Source of the DNA: an uncultured Methylococcaceae bacterium
Lineage (GTDB): Bacteria > Pseudomonadota > Gammaproteobacteria > Methylococcales > Methylococcaceae
DNA length: 36,981 nt
NCBI GenBank assembly: GCA_903911305.1
Contig: CAIWDB010000194.1
Coordinates: 1-36,981, forward strand
Direction: 5' to 3'
Shown here: positions 1-10,515 of the stretch, in pieces
How positions within the stretch are numbered: position 1 is the stretch's first letter
Layout of the letters: each line of letters opens with the position of its first letter
Position numbers and translations under genes: made by a program
The notes under the pieces: generated by a model
The model's input: only the letters and a program-made list of their open reading frames with translations
Database searches by the model: none
What the model was told of the DNA's origin: nothing

Positions 1-43
1 ACAATTGCATGCGCGGTCGCGGACACAACGTGATCAACTAACG

Positions 44-67
44 CTTAGCCGTAAAAAAACGGCTAAG
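44..67. terminator. Perfect 9-bp hairpin, possible terminator of an upstream gene
   Basis: Positions 44-52 and 59-67 are perfect reverse complements (CTTAGCCGT / ACGGCTAAG) around a loop of six A. One reading frame entering the window from the left stops with TAA at 39-41, three bases before the stem, so the hairpin may end an upstream transcript. No T-run follows it on the plus strand, so it is not a classical rho-independent terminator. It could also be a stabilising 3' hairpin or part of the leader of the gene starting at 97. Confidence 0.4.
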
Positions 68-96
68 AACCAGCGATTCATCAGTGAGGCACTGTC

Positions 97-1641
97 ATGC
101 AATCACTTGCCCATGCATTTAAGTTGAGCGCTAGGCAGTACGCCGAGCAGACCGCGATCATTTCAGGCAACGATACACTGGATTACCGCGCTTTAGACCA
201 ACAATCCAGCCAATTTGCCGCTGCATTGGCAAAGCTAGGCGTGATCAAAGGGGATAGGATAGGGCTGTATTGCATGAATTGCCCTCATTTTGTCATCGCC
301 TATTTAGGGATTATTAAGGCAGGGGCAATCGTGGTTCCGATCAACCTACTCATCAACACCCATGAAATGGCTTTCATTTTGACGGATGCTGATGCCAAAG
401 GCTTGATTTTCCATGCAGCATTCGCAGAACAGGCTACACTGTTGAAAAGTTCAGTTGAGAACTTGGCGTTCGCCGTTAGCATGGGCGGTCATGTTAACGG
501 GGCTATGGATTGGGATGCAATTTTGGAAACCGATGGACAACCCATTGAAATCGAGTTTGATCCACAAGCCGACCTTGCGGTAATTCTTTACACCTCTGGC
601 ACCACCGGCAAGCCCAAAGGCGCCATGCTGACCCATGGCAATCTGCTTGCCAATGTGTCCAGTGTACAACAGGCCATGCACTGGCGACCCGGCAATGACA
701 CCGTGTTGGTCGTGCTGCCTATGTTCCATGCTTTCGCCGGGACTGTCGGTTTGTTAACGCCTTTGCTTTACGGTTGCACCATCGCACCACTGACGCGATT
801 TGAGCCAGAACTGGTCGCTAAAACCATCCATGAAACCCGCTCGACCCTATTTTTGGGCGTGCCTAGCATGTTTACGGTGTTGCTACGACTCAAACCGGAA
901 CGAGTGCAATGGATGGATTCCTTGCGCTTCTGCATTTCCGGCGGGGCGGCGTTGCCAGTGGACGTGTTGAAACGTTTTGAGACGATGTTCGGTAAGACAA
1001 TCTACGAAGGCGACGGTCCCACCGAATGCGGTCCAGTCACCTGCGTCAACCCAATTGGCAAATTGACCAAGCCGGGGACGGTTGGTTTGCCAATTCCCAA
1101 CGTGGAAATGCGCATCATCGGCGAACAGGGCGTGGAGTCTTTAGCTTTGGGCGAGGTGGGGGAAATTGCCGTGCGCGGTCCCAATGTCATGAAAGGCTAT
1201 TGGAATCTACCCGAAGAAACCGCCGAATCGTTTCGTGAGGGTTGGTTCTTGACCGGGGACATGGGCACGGAGGACGAAGACGGCTATTTCTCCATTGTTG
1301 ACCGGAAAAAAGACTTGGTCATCGTCAATGGGATGAACGTTTACCCGCGCATGATTGAGGAAACCTTATACCGTTTCTCACCAATCAATGAAGCCGCCGT
1401 TGTGGGCGAGCCTAATGACTTGCATGGAGAAATCCCAGTGGCCTATGTTTCCTTGATACCCGGTGCCGAAACCACCGAAGCCGACATCCGCGCCTTTTGC
1501 CGCGAGAATCTAGGCAGGCATCAAATCCCCCGAAAGATTCACATTTTGGCTGAATTGCCGAAAAACGCCACAGGAAAAATACTCAAGCGGGAATTACGCA
1601 AGCAGGGTGAGATTGAAAGAGGAGTTACTGGGTTGTTGTAA
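97..1641 (+). CDS. AMP-forming acyl-CoA synthetase (long-chain fatty acid-CoA ligase family)
   Basis: This 514-residue protein belongs to the ANL adenylating superfamily, which activates a carboxylic acid with ATP to an acyl-AMP and transfers it to CoA. The phosphate-binding loop is at residues 165-175 (YTSGTTGKPKG). The acyl-adenylate motif at 303-310 reads YEGDGPTE. The hinge region is DRKKD at 402-406, followed by the VNGMNVYP segment. The C-terminal catalytic lysine is K494 in ATGKILK. Length fits FadD-like ligases. The start is supported by GTGAGG at 84-89, seven bases before the ATG. The residue usually Tyr in the YGxTE core is Asp306 here. The substrate cannot be read from sequence; a medium or long fatty acid is the family default. 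No pathway partner sits beside it. Confidence 0.9.
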   Translation: MQSLAHAFKLSARQYAEQTAIISGNDTLDYRALDQQSSQFAAALAKLGVIKGDRIGLYCMNCPHFVIAYLGIIKAGAIVVPINLLINTHEMAFILTDADAKGLIFHAAFAEQATLLKSSVENLAFAVSMGGHVNGAMDWDAILETDGQPIEIEFDPQADLAVILYTSGTTGKPKGAMLTHGNLLANVSSVQQAMHWRPGNDTVLVVLPMFHAFAGTVGLLTPLLYGCTIAPLTRFEPELVAKTIHETRSTLFLGVPSMFTVLLRLKPERVQWMDSLRFCISGGAALPVDVLKRFETMFGKTIYEGDGPTECGPVTCVNPIGKLTKPGTVGLPIPNVEMRIIGEQGVESLALGEVGEIAVRGPNVMKGYWNLPEETAESFREGWFLTGDMGTEDEDGYFSIVDRKKDLVIVNGMNVYPRMIEETLYRFSPINEAAVVGEPNDLHGEIPVAYVSLIPGAETTEADIRAFCRENLGRHQIPRKIHILAELPKNATGKILKRELRKQGEIERGVTGLL

Positions 1642-1692
1642 CTTTGGTTTTATAGGACTGTCCTCGCCGCCAACCAATTTGGGGATATATAA

Positions 1693-3789
1693 ATGAAAAC
1701 ATATGCGATGTTTTTTCTGTTTTTTTCTGCAATCTGCGCTTGGGGTGACACCACGACAAGCATACTTCAGAATAACCCAAAATATTCGCCATTTGCGTAT
1801 ATCCTGAATTATATTTCGAACAGTCCCGGTAATCCTGAATGTTATATCAATGAGGGTTATCTTAATTTCTTGGAAGACTATTATCTCAACCCTGACATTG
1901 TGCCTACCGCTTCTAGCGGAACCAATGACATTCATCAGTGGCCTTATCCTTTGGGCAATGAGCAAGGAAGCCCAGACATTACACTTACTCTATTGACTGG
2001 GATTAATGCCATACCTAATGTTGGTCCCAATACTTACATAGCCGTATCGTCATCGGATTGTGATGGATGCAGTGAAAGTAAGCATTATATCCAAAATGCG
2101 CTTCCTACCATGCCTCTAGCCAATCTGCATACAAACCTGTCTGCCGATACCACGCATGGTAAAACCCTACAATGTTCCAACGGGACAGTTTATTTTACAC
2201 AAAACGGTTCTTTGAATATGCAGACTGTAGGAGAAACGACCAAGGCCAACAATTCGTTAGTTTTTGTTGAAATGGGAAGTCTAGGTAATGTCCCAAAGAT
2301 GTATGCTTATTTTAAGGGTTTATGGAATGCTGTCGTAAATGACACAGGTGTCAGCTATTTCACAAATGGAACTAAAGACTCTTCTGGCCTAGAGGGTATG
2401 AATGAGCCTGTTACCATAGGCCAAAGGCAAGTATCATTCTACGCTGGCAGGAATAATAGTTTTGTGGGTCCAACGTGGTCTGATGGTGGCTTGTCAATCA
2501 CATTCCCAAATAACTTGTACCCGCCCACACAAGGAGAAGTAAATGGAGATATGAAAAATGTCAATTGGTACGACCAGATTCTGCTGGATGCAGGCAACCA
2601 ATTAGCCAAAGAAAATACTGTCAATATTGATATTTATATGTTTGAAATTGGCACAATCAACCCATTTATTGATAATTTATATAGATTTCTTAAATATGGT
2701 TTTGTCGCTTCAGAAAGTTCAACGAACCCTGTCGCTATTAGTAAGATTAAAGACGCAAAAGTCCCCTCATCAAGATTTCCCGGAAATTTAACAGTCAATC
2801 TATATTATCAGTATCAAGATATACCCTATTGTCCCGGATCAACCACCAATCTATGTCCCACTTCAACCTATAATTATTTGATTAATCCCGTTGTAAGTGG
2901 AAGTCAAAAATATAGCATGACAGTCAAAAAAGTCTGGCAAGGTTTTAGAAATAGCACTTTTCCGGGAAACCCAGATACGCCTGACACGCCGCAAGACATG
3001 CATTTGAAAGTGGACACAGTCACGTATGGCAACCATGTTAATTTATATGTTACTTCATCCAACCTAGACATGCCTTCTGTTGGCTCAGGAAAAAAGTGGC
3101 AGGCAGGCAATATTATTAAAATTACCCTCAATGACAAATTGTATGCGTTATACAAGCAAGAGTTTGACAGTATCAGTACAGATGGTTATTTGTCACAGTA
3201 TCGCCTAGGGTTTATCAATGCACAGAATAATAGTTTTTTCGATTCTGGCATTGCGCCACAAGGCCAAACAATCTCAAACTCTGGTATTGCCGCATTTATA
3301 TTCCCCATGAATACAACGGCTAGTACCATACCTCCTTCGTATTCCTATTTGTTTAACTGGGCAGAGCAAAAATATCCTTTGCTTTTCCCGACATCAGGCG
3401 GTAAGTCTCTCGGAACTTGGGGAGTGTACACCTACCAGTATTACCCCGCTAGTAATTCGTATATTGGTGTTTCTTCGTCAAATAATGATGTTTATTACAT
3501 GGGTCCCGATGGCATATTGCAAGACCAAGGCTCGCTTTCCCAGTGGTTACAGCTTGCTTACGGTTGCTTATTCAACTGGGCCGAGACCACTTATACCGCG
3601 CTTTTCCCAACATCAGGTGGCAAATCCGAGGGAGCTGGGGACGGTTTCATTTATCGTTATTATCCTGCCAACCAATCATTCTTGGGGGTTTCCTCTTACG
3701 ATGGTAACGTCTATACGATGGACGCTTATGGTATGATGAATAGTGTGGGTTTGTATTCGCAGTGGCTATCAACCTCTGGATGCCAGTAA
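1693..3789 (+). CDS. Secreted protein, phospholipase D-like features, two C-terminal 73-aa tandem repeats
   Basis: The 698-residue product begins with a signal peptide (MKT plus a Phe-rich hydrophobic core to about residue 16-18), so it is probably exported. Residues 290-460 weakly resemble phospholipase D-type folds: a segment predicted to alternate strand and helix (NIDIYMFEIG), then HLK at 437-439 and SSN at 455-457, reminiscent of the HxK...GSxN signature. The spacing is about three residues too long and the canonical Asp is not in register, so catalysis is doubtful. Residues 553-625 and 626-698 are two copies of one repeat, each with LFNWAE, LFPTSGGKS, YYPA, GVSS and VYxM. The gene is visibly more AT-rich than its neighbours and is rich in Asn, Ser, Thr and Tyr. 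GGGGA at 1681-1685 precedes the ATG by seven bases. True function is unknown. Confidence 0.75.
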   Translation: MKTYAMFFLFFSAICAWGDTTTSILQNNPKYSPFAYILNYISNSPGNPECYINEGYLNFLEDYYLNPDIVPTASSGTNDIHQWPYPLGNEQGSPDITLTLLTGINAIPNVGPNTYIAVSSSDCDGCSESKHYIQNALPTMPLANLHTNLSADTTHGKTLQCSNGTVYFTQNGSLNMQTVGETTKANNSLVFVEMGSLGNVPKMYAYFKGLWNAVVNDTGVSYFTNGTKDSSGLEGMNEPVTIGQRQVSFYAGRNNSFVGPTWSDGGLSITFPNNLYPPTQGEVNGDMKNVNWYDQILLDAGNQLAKENTVNIDIYMFEIGTINPFIDNLYRFLKYGFVASESSTNPVAISKIKDAKVPSSRFPGNLTVNLYYQYQDIPYCPGSTTNLCPTSTYNYLINPVVSGSQKYSMTVKKVWQGFRNSTFPGNPDTPDTPQDMHLKVDTVTYGNHVNLYVTSSNLDMPSVGSGKKWQAGNIIKITLNDKLYALYKQEFDSISTDGYLSQYRLGFINAQNNSFFDSGIAPQGQTISNSGIAAFIFPMNTTASTIPPSYSYLFNWAEQKYPLLFPTSGGKSLGTWGVYTYQYYPASNSYIGVSSSNNDVYYMGPDGILQDQGSLSQWLQLAYGCLFNWAETTYTALFPTSGGKSEGAGDGFIYRYYPANQSFLGVSSYDGNVYTMDAYGMMNSVGLYSQWLSTSGCQ
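3349..3786 (+). repeat. Two tandem coding repeats of 73 codons
   Basis: Codons 553-625 and 626-698 of the secreted protein align end to end with a 219-base period. Shared blocks are LFNWAE, LFPTSGGKS, YxYYPA, GVSS and VYxM, ending in a QWL segment and, in both copies, a nearby cysteine (YGC and SGC). The DNA copies diverge at many third positions, so the duplication is old. I recall similar repeats at the C-termini of varied exported proteins in methanotrophs and some Burkholderiales, usually unannotated. A surface-binding or adhesion role is only a guess. Confidence 0.85.
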
Positions 3790-3813
3790 TTGCTGATAAC
3801 CCAAGCTTACTAA

Positions 3814-4275
3814 ATGAATATGCCCAAACACCCCGATACGCCCCAATCGTTTCTCAAAGACGAGGTTTTTAAGACTGTTTTTAGGCGCATTGAATTTCAT
3901 GCCTCTTTGCTGAAAACGATCAAAGAGGGTTTGCCTGAGATGTTGGCAAATCAGTGTAAGCATTGTGTGGCGAGGGAGGATGGAGGCTTGGTTATTTTCA
4001 CCGAGTCTCAATCAGTTGCTTCCCAACTTCGTTTTTATGCACCAACATTGTTGGTGAAAGTCAATGCGGACTTGAAGTTTCCTTTCACAAAGCTGTTGGT
4101 AAGGGCTATGCAACAGCCTGAGCCGGAAGCGACGGGCAAACTAATGAAGCCCGTTTCACAGCGAACCATAGCAACGATTAAAACCAGTCGTCATGCTGAT
4201 TCCAACGATGTGTTGTCTGCGGCTCTGGCAAGACTGGGCGACACGATGGAACGTTACGCCGAGGAAAAATCCTAG
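3814..4275 (+). CDS. dciA: DUF721 / DciA-like protein (candidate replicative helicase loader)
   Basis: The 153-residue protein has the DUF721 layout: an N-terminal helical part, then about residues 35-85 with the pattern of hydrophobic strand, SQSVASQLRF and LLVKVN typical of the family, and a helical C-terminus. DciA proteins of this family load the replicative helicase DnaB in bacteria that lack DnaC or DnaI. Placement convergent with lpxC, 41 bp apart, matches the Pseudomonas arrangement as I recall it, which strengthens the call. No clear Shine-Dalgarno precedes the ATG at 3814; an in-frame ATG at 3820 is an equally good start. It is probably co-transcribed from upstream or has its own weak promoter. 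Confidence 0.7.
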   Translation: MNMPKHPDTPQSFLKDEVFKTVFRRIEFHASLLKTIKEGLPEMLANQCKHCVAREDGGLVIFTESQSVASQLRFYAPTLLVKVNADLKFPFTKLLVRAMQQPEPEATGKLMKPVSQRTIATIKTSRHADSNDVLSAALARLGDTMERYAEEKS

Positions 4276-4316
4276 GCGACGTTCCGATGTGTCGGCGAGA
4301 TTTTCGAGAAAGAGGG

Positions 4317-5231
4317 TTAGCGTACCGCTTGGATAGTGCGCATGTAAGAGATGGGGAGTCCTTCGTCTTCGCTGTAGGTGACAGCTTCCCATGCGTCCTT
4401 TTGTTTCAGTAACTCTCTTAACAACTGATTATTGAGACCATGCCCAGATTTGAAACCGACAAATGAGCCTATCAAGCTGTGTCCAAGTAAATACAAGTCG
4501 CCAATCGCGTCCAGTATTTTGTGCTTGACAAACTCGTCGGCATAACGCAGGCCGTCTTCGTTCAAAATCCGATAATTATCCACGACTATGGCGTTGTCCA
4601 TGCTTCCTCCCAAGGCCAACTTGCGCTTACGCAAGGCTTCGATGTCCCGCATGAAGCCAAAAGTTCTGGCCCTGCTGACTTCCTTCACAAATGAGGTGGA
4701 TGAAAAGTCTATGCTGGCGGTTTGGTTGTCTTGATTGAATACCGGGTGGTCGAAATCAATGGTGAAGGTCACTTTGAAGCCATCGTAGGGTTCAAACTTC
4801 GCCCATTTGTCACCATCTTCAACCAACACTTCTTTCTTAATGCGGATGAATTTCTTCGGAGCGTCTTGTTCTAGTATGCCTGCCGATTGAACGAGAAATA
4901 CAAAAGGACCGGCGCTGCCGTCCATGATGGGTACCTCTGACGCGCTGACATCAATGTAAGCGTTGTCTATGCCCAGACCTGCAAATGCGGACAACAGATG
5001 CTCCACGGTGGAAATTTTGACGTTGCCTTGAACTAGTGTGGTCGAGAGCGTGGTTTCGCCTACATTCTCTGGTTTTGCCTCGATCACAACCGGTTCGGCT
5101 AGGTCGATCCGCCGAAATTTGATGCCACTGTTAGGCGCTGCTGGCCGCAAAGTCAAATAAACTTTTTGGCCGGTATGCAATCCCACACCAGTTGCCCGTA
5201 TTACGTTTTTCAGTGTTCTTTGCCTTATCAT
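4317..5231 (-). CDS. lpxC: UDP-3-O-acyl-N-acetylglucosamine deacetylase
   Basis: LpxC removes the N-acetyl group from UDP-3-O-acyl-GlcNAc, the committed step of lipid A synthesis, using zinc in the cytoplasm. All key residues are present: E77 and H78 in VEHLLSA, H237 and D241 in HKILDAIGD (zinc ligands with H78), and catalytic H264 in SGHGLNN. The 304-residue length is normal. It is the last gene of the division and wall cluster, 137 bp after ftsZ, a gap containing an inverted repeat and a possible promoter, so it may be partly uncoupled from ftsZ transcription. It converges with the DciA-like gene. Confidence 0.98.
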   Translation of the reverse strand: MIRQRTLKNVIRATGVGLHTGQKVYLTLRPAAPNSGIKFRRIDLAEPVVIEAKPENVGETTLSTTLVQGNVKISTVEHLLSAFAGLGIDNAYIDVSASEVPIMDGSAGPFVFLVQSAGILEQDAPKKFIRIKKEVLVEDGDKWAKFEPYDGFKVTFTIDFDHPVFNQDNQTASIDFSSTSFVKEVSRARTFGFMRDIEALRKRKLALGGSMDNAIVVDNYRILNEDGLRYADEFVKHKILDAIGDLYLLGHSLIGSFVGFKSGHGLNNQLLRELLKQKDAWEAVTYSEDEGLPISYMRTIQAVR

Positions 5232-5290
5232 CGGTTCACCCTAAGCTTTTTGTTTTCATCCGCCCTAAACGTCAAGGCGCATTGCTGATT

Positions 5291-5319
5291 AAGATAACCA
5301 TTCCTGTGTGTTGTTGCAA
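5291..5319 (-). promoter_or_regulatory. Possible sigma-70 promoter for lpxC
   Basis: On the minus strand TTGCAA (5319-5314) and TATCTT (5296-5291) are separated by 17 bp, each matching four of six consensus bases. The pair lies about 60 bp before the lpxC ATG. One arm of the 10-bp inverted repeat falls in the spacer, so a protein binding the repeat could affect this promoter. This is motif matching only. Confidence 0.35.
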
Positions 5320-5349
5320 TGCTACAAATTGTCGCACTTAACACACAGG
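5303..5349. repeat. 10-bp perfect inverted repeat between ftsZ and lpxC
   Basis: CCTGTGTGTT at 5303-5312 is the exact reverse complement of 5340-5349, with 27 bases between. It begins about 20 bases past the ftsZ stop in the direction of transcription. As RNA it would form a long-loop hairpin without a T-run, so it could be an mRNA-stability or processing element. As DNA it could be an operator with widely spaced half-sites. Confidence 0.6.
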
Positions 5350-5368
5350 AGGTTTGTTGCACTACTCG

Positions 5369-6514
5369 TCAATCCGCCTGACGCCTCAGGAAAGCGGGAA
5401 TGTCCAGATATTCCAAGTCCATTTCCTTCTTAGTTTCGCCCCTGCTGTCGTGTTTGGGCTTATTGCGAATGCTGGTTGGTTTGTCCAGCGCCCCATAGTC
5501 AATCTCTCCGTTGTGAGTTTTGACTAGGCGTATCGGCGCCTCATTCAATTGGCGTTGGCTTGCAAGCCCTGTCGCCACCACAGTGACGCGCAATTCATCC
5601 TTAAGATCGGAATCGACTGAAACGCCCGCGACGACAATCGCGTCGTCTGCTGCGAATTCATGTACTACATTGCCGACCTCGTTGAATTCGCTGAGGGTCA
5701 GGTCTGAACCGCCAGCGATGTTGATGAGGATGCCTCTGGCACCTTGCAAGTTGATGTCATCCAACAGCGGACTCGCAATGGCTCTTTCCGCCGCTTCACG
5801 CGCCCGGTTTTCACCGACGGCAACCCCCGTACCCATCATTGCCATGCCCATTTCAGACATCACTGTGCGCACGTCGGCGAAGTCCACGTTGATGATGCCG
5901 GGATGGGTGATCAAATCGGCGATGCCTTGAACCGCGCCTAACAAAACATTATTGGCTGCGGCAAAAGCTTCGATGAGGCTGACGTTCTTACCGAGCACTG
6001 GCAACAGTTTTTCATTAGGAATGGTGATTAGGGAATCGACAAACTGGCTCAATTCCTCTATGCCCTTTTCGGCGATCGCCCTGCGCTTTTTGCCTTCAAA
6101 ATGGAAAGGCTTGGTGACGACCGCGACGGTCAAGATGCCGGCTTCTTTGGCGATCTCGGCAATGACAGGGGCTGCGCCGGTGCCTGTGCCGCCACCCATC
6201 CCGGATGTGATAAATACCATGTCCGCGCCATCCAGTACTTCAAGGATGCGTTCCCGGTCATCCAATGCGGCCTGACGTCCGATTTCCGGGTTGGCACCCG
6301 CCCCCAGCCCCTTGGTCAATGCATTGCCAAGTTGTATGACAGACCGTGCATTGACATTTTTTAACGCTTGCGCGTCGGTATTGGCACAGATGAAATCCAC
6401 GCCTTCGATATGACTATTAACCATGTGATTGACGGCATTGCCTCCGCCGCCACCAACTCCAACGACCTTAATAACAGCCTTTTGACTGTAGGAATCCGCT
6501 ATTTCAAATTTCAT
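5369..6514 (-). CDS. ftsZ: Cell division GTPase FtsZ
   Basis: FtsZ is the tubulin-like GTPase that polymerises into the Z ring. From the start chosen here it has 381 residues. GGGGGN near residue 21-26 and GGGTGTG at 107-113 form the nucleotide site, the NVDFAD region carries the T7-loop acidic residues, and the C-terminal peptide DLEYLDIPAFLRRQAD binds FtsA and ZipA-like partners. The frame is open to an ATG at 6553, which would add 13 residues, but the family normally begins a few residues before the SxxAVIKV segment, and the ATG at 6514 has a GGGGTGG-type ribosome site just upstream. It lies 51 bp after ftsA. Confidence 0.97.
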   Translation of the reverse strand: MKFEIADSYSQKAVIKVVGVGGGGGNAVNHMVNSHIEGVDFICANTDAQALKNVNARSVIQLGNALTKGLGAGANPEIGRQAALDDRERILEVLDGADMVFITSGMGGGTGTGAAPVIAEIAKEAGILTVAVVTKPFHFEGKKRRAIAEKGIEELSQFVDSLITIPNEKLLPVLGKNVSLIEAFAAANNVLLGAVQGIADLITHPGIINVDFADVRTVMSEMGMAMMGTGVAVGENRAREAAERAIASPLLDDINLQGARGILINIAGGSDLTLSEFNEVGNVVHEFAADDAIVVAGVSVDSDLKDELRVTVVATGLASQRQLNEAPIRLVKTHNGEIDYGALDKPTSIRNKPKHDSRGETKKEMDLEYLDIPAFLRRQAD

Positions 6515-6565
6515 ACTATCCACCCCATGTCTTCCTGAGACTTGAATTACCAAAAATTACAAAAC

Positions 6566-7801
6566 CTAGAAATTACCTTGAAACCAACTTTTCATTTTGC
6601 TTAACATTCTCCTGAATCCACCGTCTCCCATTCCGCCTCTCTCTCCGTGAGGGCCGTGCTGACGTCCAAATAACAACAGTCCCACACCGGTTGAGTAAGC
6701 GGGGTTGCGGATTACATCGCCCAACCCCGTTACAAATTGGGGCAAGCCCAATCGTACCGGCATGTGAAAAATCTCTTCTGCCAAATCGACCAAACCTTCC
6801 ACTCTGGCACTGCCGCCGCTCAGCACGATGCCTGCGGCGATCAAATCTTCAAATCCGCTACGCCGCAATTCGGCCTGTACCAGCAACAACAGTTCTTCGT
6901 AACGTGGTTCGACGATTTCCGCTAAATTGAGCTTGGAAATCTGGCGGGAGGGACGGTCGCCTATGCTAGGGACTTCAATGGTTTCCTCCAGCTTTGCCAG
7001 TTGCGTCAATGCACAGGCATATTTAATTTTAATTTCTTCCGCATACTGGGCGGGTGTCCGCAAGGCAACCGCAATATCGTTGGTCACTTGGTCGCCGGCT
7101 ATGGGTATCACCGCTGTGTGACGTATCGCACCATCAGTAAACACCGCGATGTCTGTCGTCCCGCCGCCAATATCGACTAGGCAAACCCCTAGTTCCTTTT
7201 CATCTTCAGCCAACACCGCTTGGGCCGAAGCCAATTGTTCCAAAATGACATCATCCACTTCCAAACCGCAGCGGCGAATGCACTTTTCTATATTTTGTGC
7301 TGCGCTAACCGCGCCTGTCACGATATGAACCCGTGCCTCAAGGCGTATGCCGGACATTCCGATAGGTTCTTTGATGCCTTCTTGGCGGTCAATCACAAAC
7401 TCTTGAGGAAGGATGTGCAGTATTTTCTGGTCTGCCGGAATCGCCACCGCACGGGCCGAGTCAATCACTCTATCCACATCGCTTTGTGTGACTTCCTTCT
7501 CCTTGATGGCGACTATGCCATGGGAGTTCATGCTGCTGATATGGCTGCCGGCTATGCCAGCATAAACTGAGTGGATGCGGCATCCCGACATTAACTCGGC
7601 ATCTTCGATGGCACGCTGGATTGATTGCACCGTCGCCTCCAAATTAACCACCACACCTTTTTTAAGTCCGCGTGAAGGTTGGCTGCCGATGCCGATGACT
7701 TCGATTTCACCGTCTTCCTTCATTTCGCCAACGATAGCAGCCACCTTGGATGTGCCAATATCCAATCCTACAATCAAATTATGTTCCGATTTTCTTGCCA
7801 T
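6566..7801 (-). CDS. ftsA: Cell division protein FtsA
   Basis: FtsA is the actin-like ATPase that anchors FtsZ to the membrane and recruits later divisome proteins. The phosphate-1 loop is GLDIGTSK at residues 12-19, and the phosphate-2 motif VDIGGGTTDIAV is at 209-220. The region between contains the 1C domain typical of FtsA. The last dozen residues (MLSKMKSWFQGNF) form the amphipathic membrane-targeting helix. The length of 411 is normal. It starts five bases after ftsQ, consistent with coupled expression. Confidence 0.98.
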   Translation of the reverse strand: MARKSEHNLIVGLDIGTSKVAAIVGEMKEDGEIEVIGIGSQPSRGLKKGVVVNLEATVQSIQRAIEDAELMSGCRIHSVYAGIAGSHISSMNSHGIVAIKEKEVTQSDVDRVIDSARAVAIPADQKILHILPQEFVIDRQEGIKEPIGMSGIRLEARVHIVTGAVSAAQNIEKCIRRCGLEVDDVILEQLASAQAVLAEDEKELGVCLVDIGGGTTDIAVFTDGAIRHTAVIPIAGDQVTNDIAVALRTPAQYAEEIKIKYACALTQLAKLEETIEVPSIGDRPSRQISKLNLAEIVEPRYEELLLLVQAELRRSGFEDLIAAGIVLSGGSARVEGLVDLAEEIFHMPVRLGLPQFVTGLGDVIRNPAYSTGVGLLLFGRQHGPHGERGGMGDGGFRRMLSKMKSWFQGNF

Positions 7802-7806
7802 GCTAA

Positions 7807-10507
<2,701 letters not shown>

Positions 10508-10515
<8 letters not shown>

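Noticed and set aside
1-41. Possible 3' end of an upstream plus-strand gene stopping with TAA at 39-41
   Set aside because: Only about 12 codons are visible and other frames are also possible, so the gene cannot be supported.
1644-1677. TTGGTT/AACCAA inverted repeat between the ligase and the secreted-protein gene
   Set aside because: A 6-bp stem with a 22-base loop and no T-run is easily expected by chance.
4284-4295. Small CCGA/TCGG hairpin between the DciA-like gene and lpxC as a terminator
   Set aside because: A 4-bp stem is too weak and the following T-run is only four bases long and not adjacent.
5520-5930. Plus-strand open frame of 136 codons opposite ftsZ
   Set aside because: It lies wholly within ftsZ on the other strand and has the composition expected of an antisense shadow, with no ribosome site or recognisable motif.
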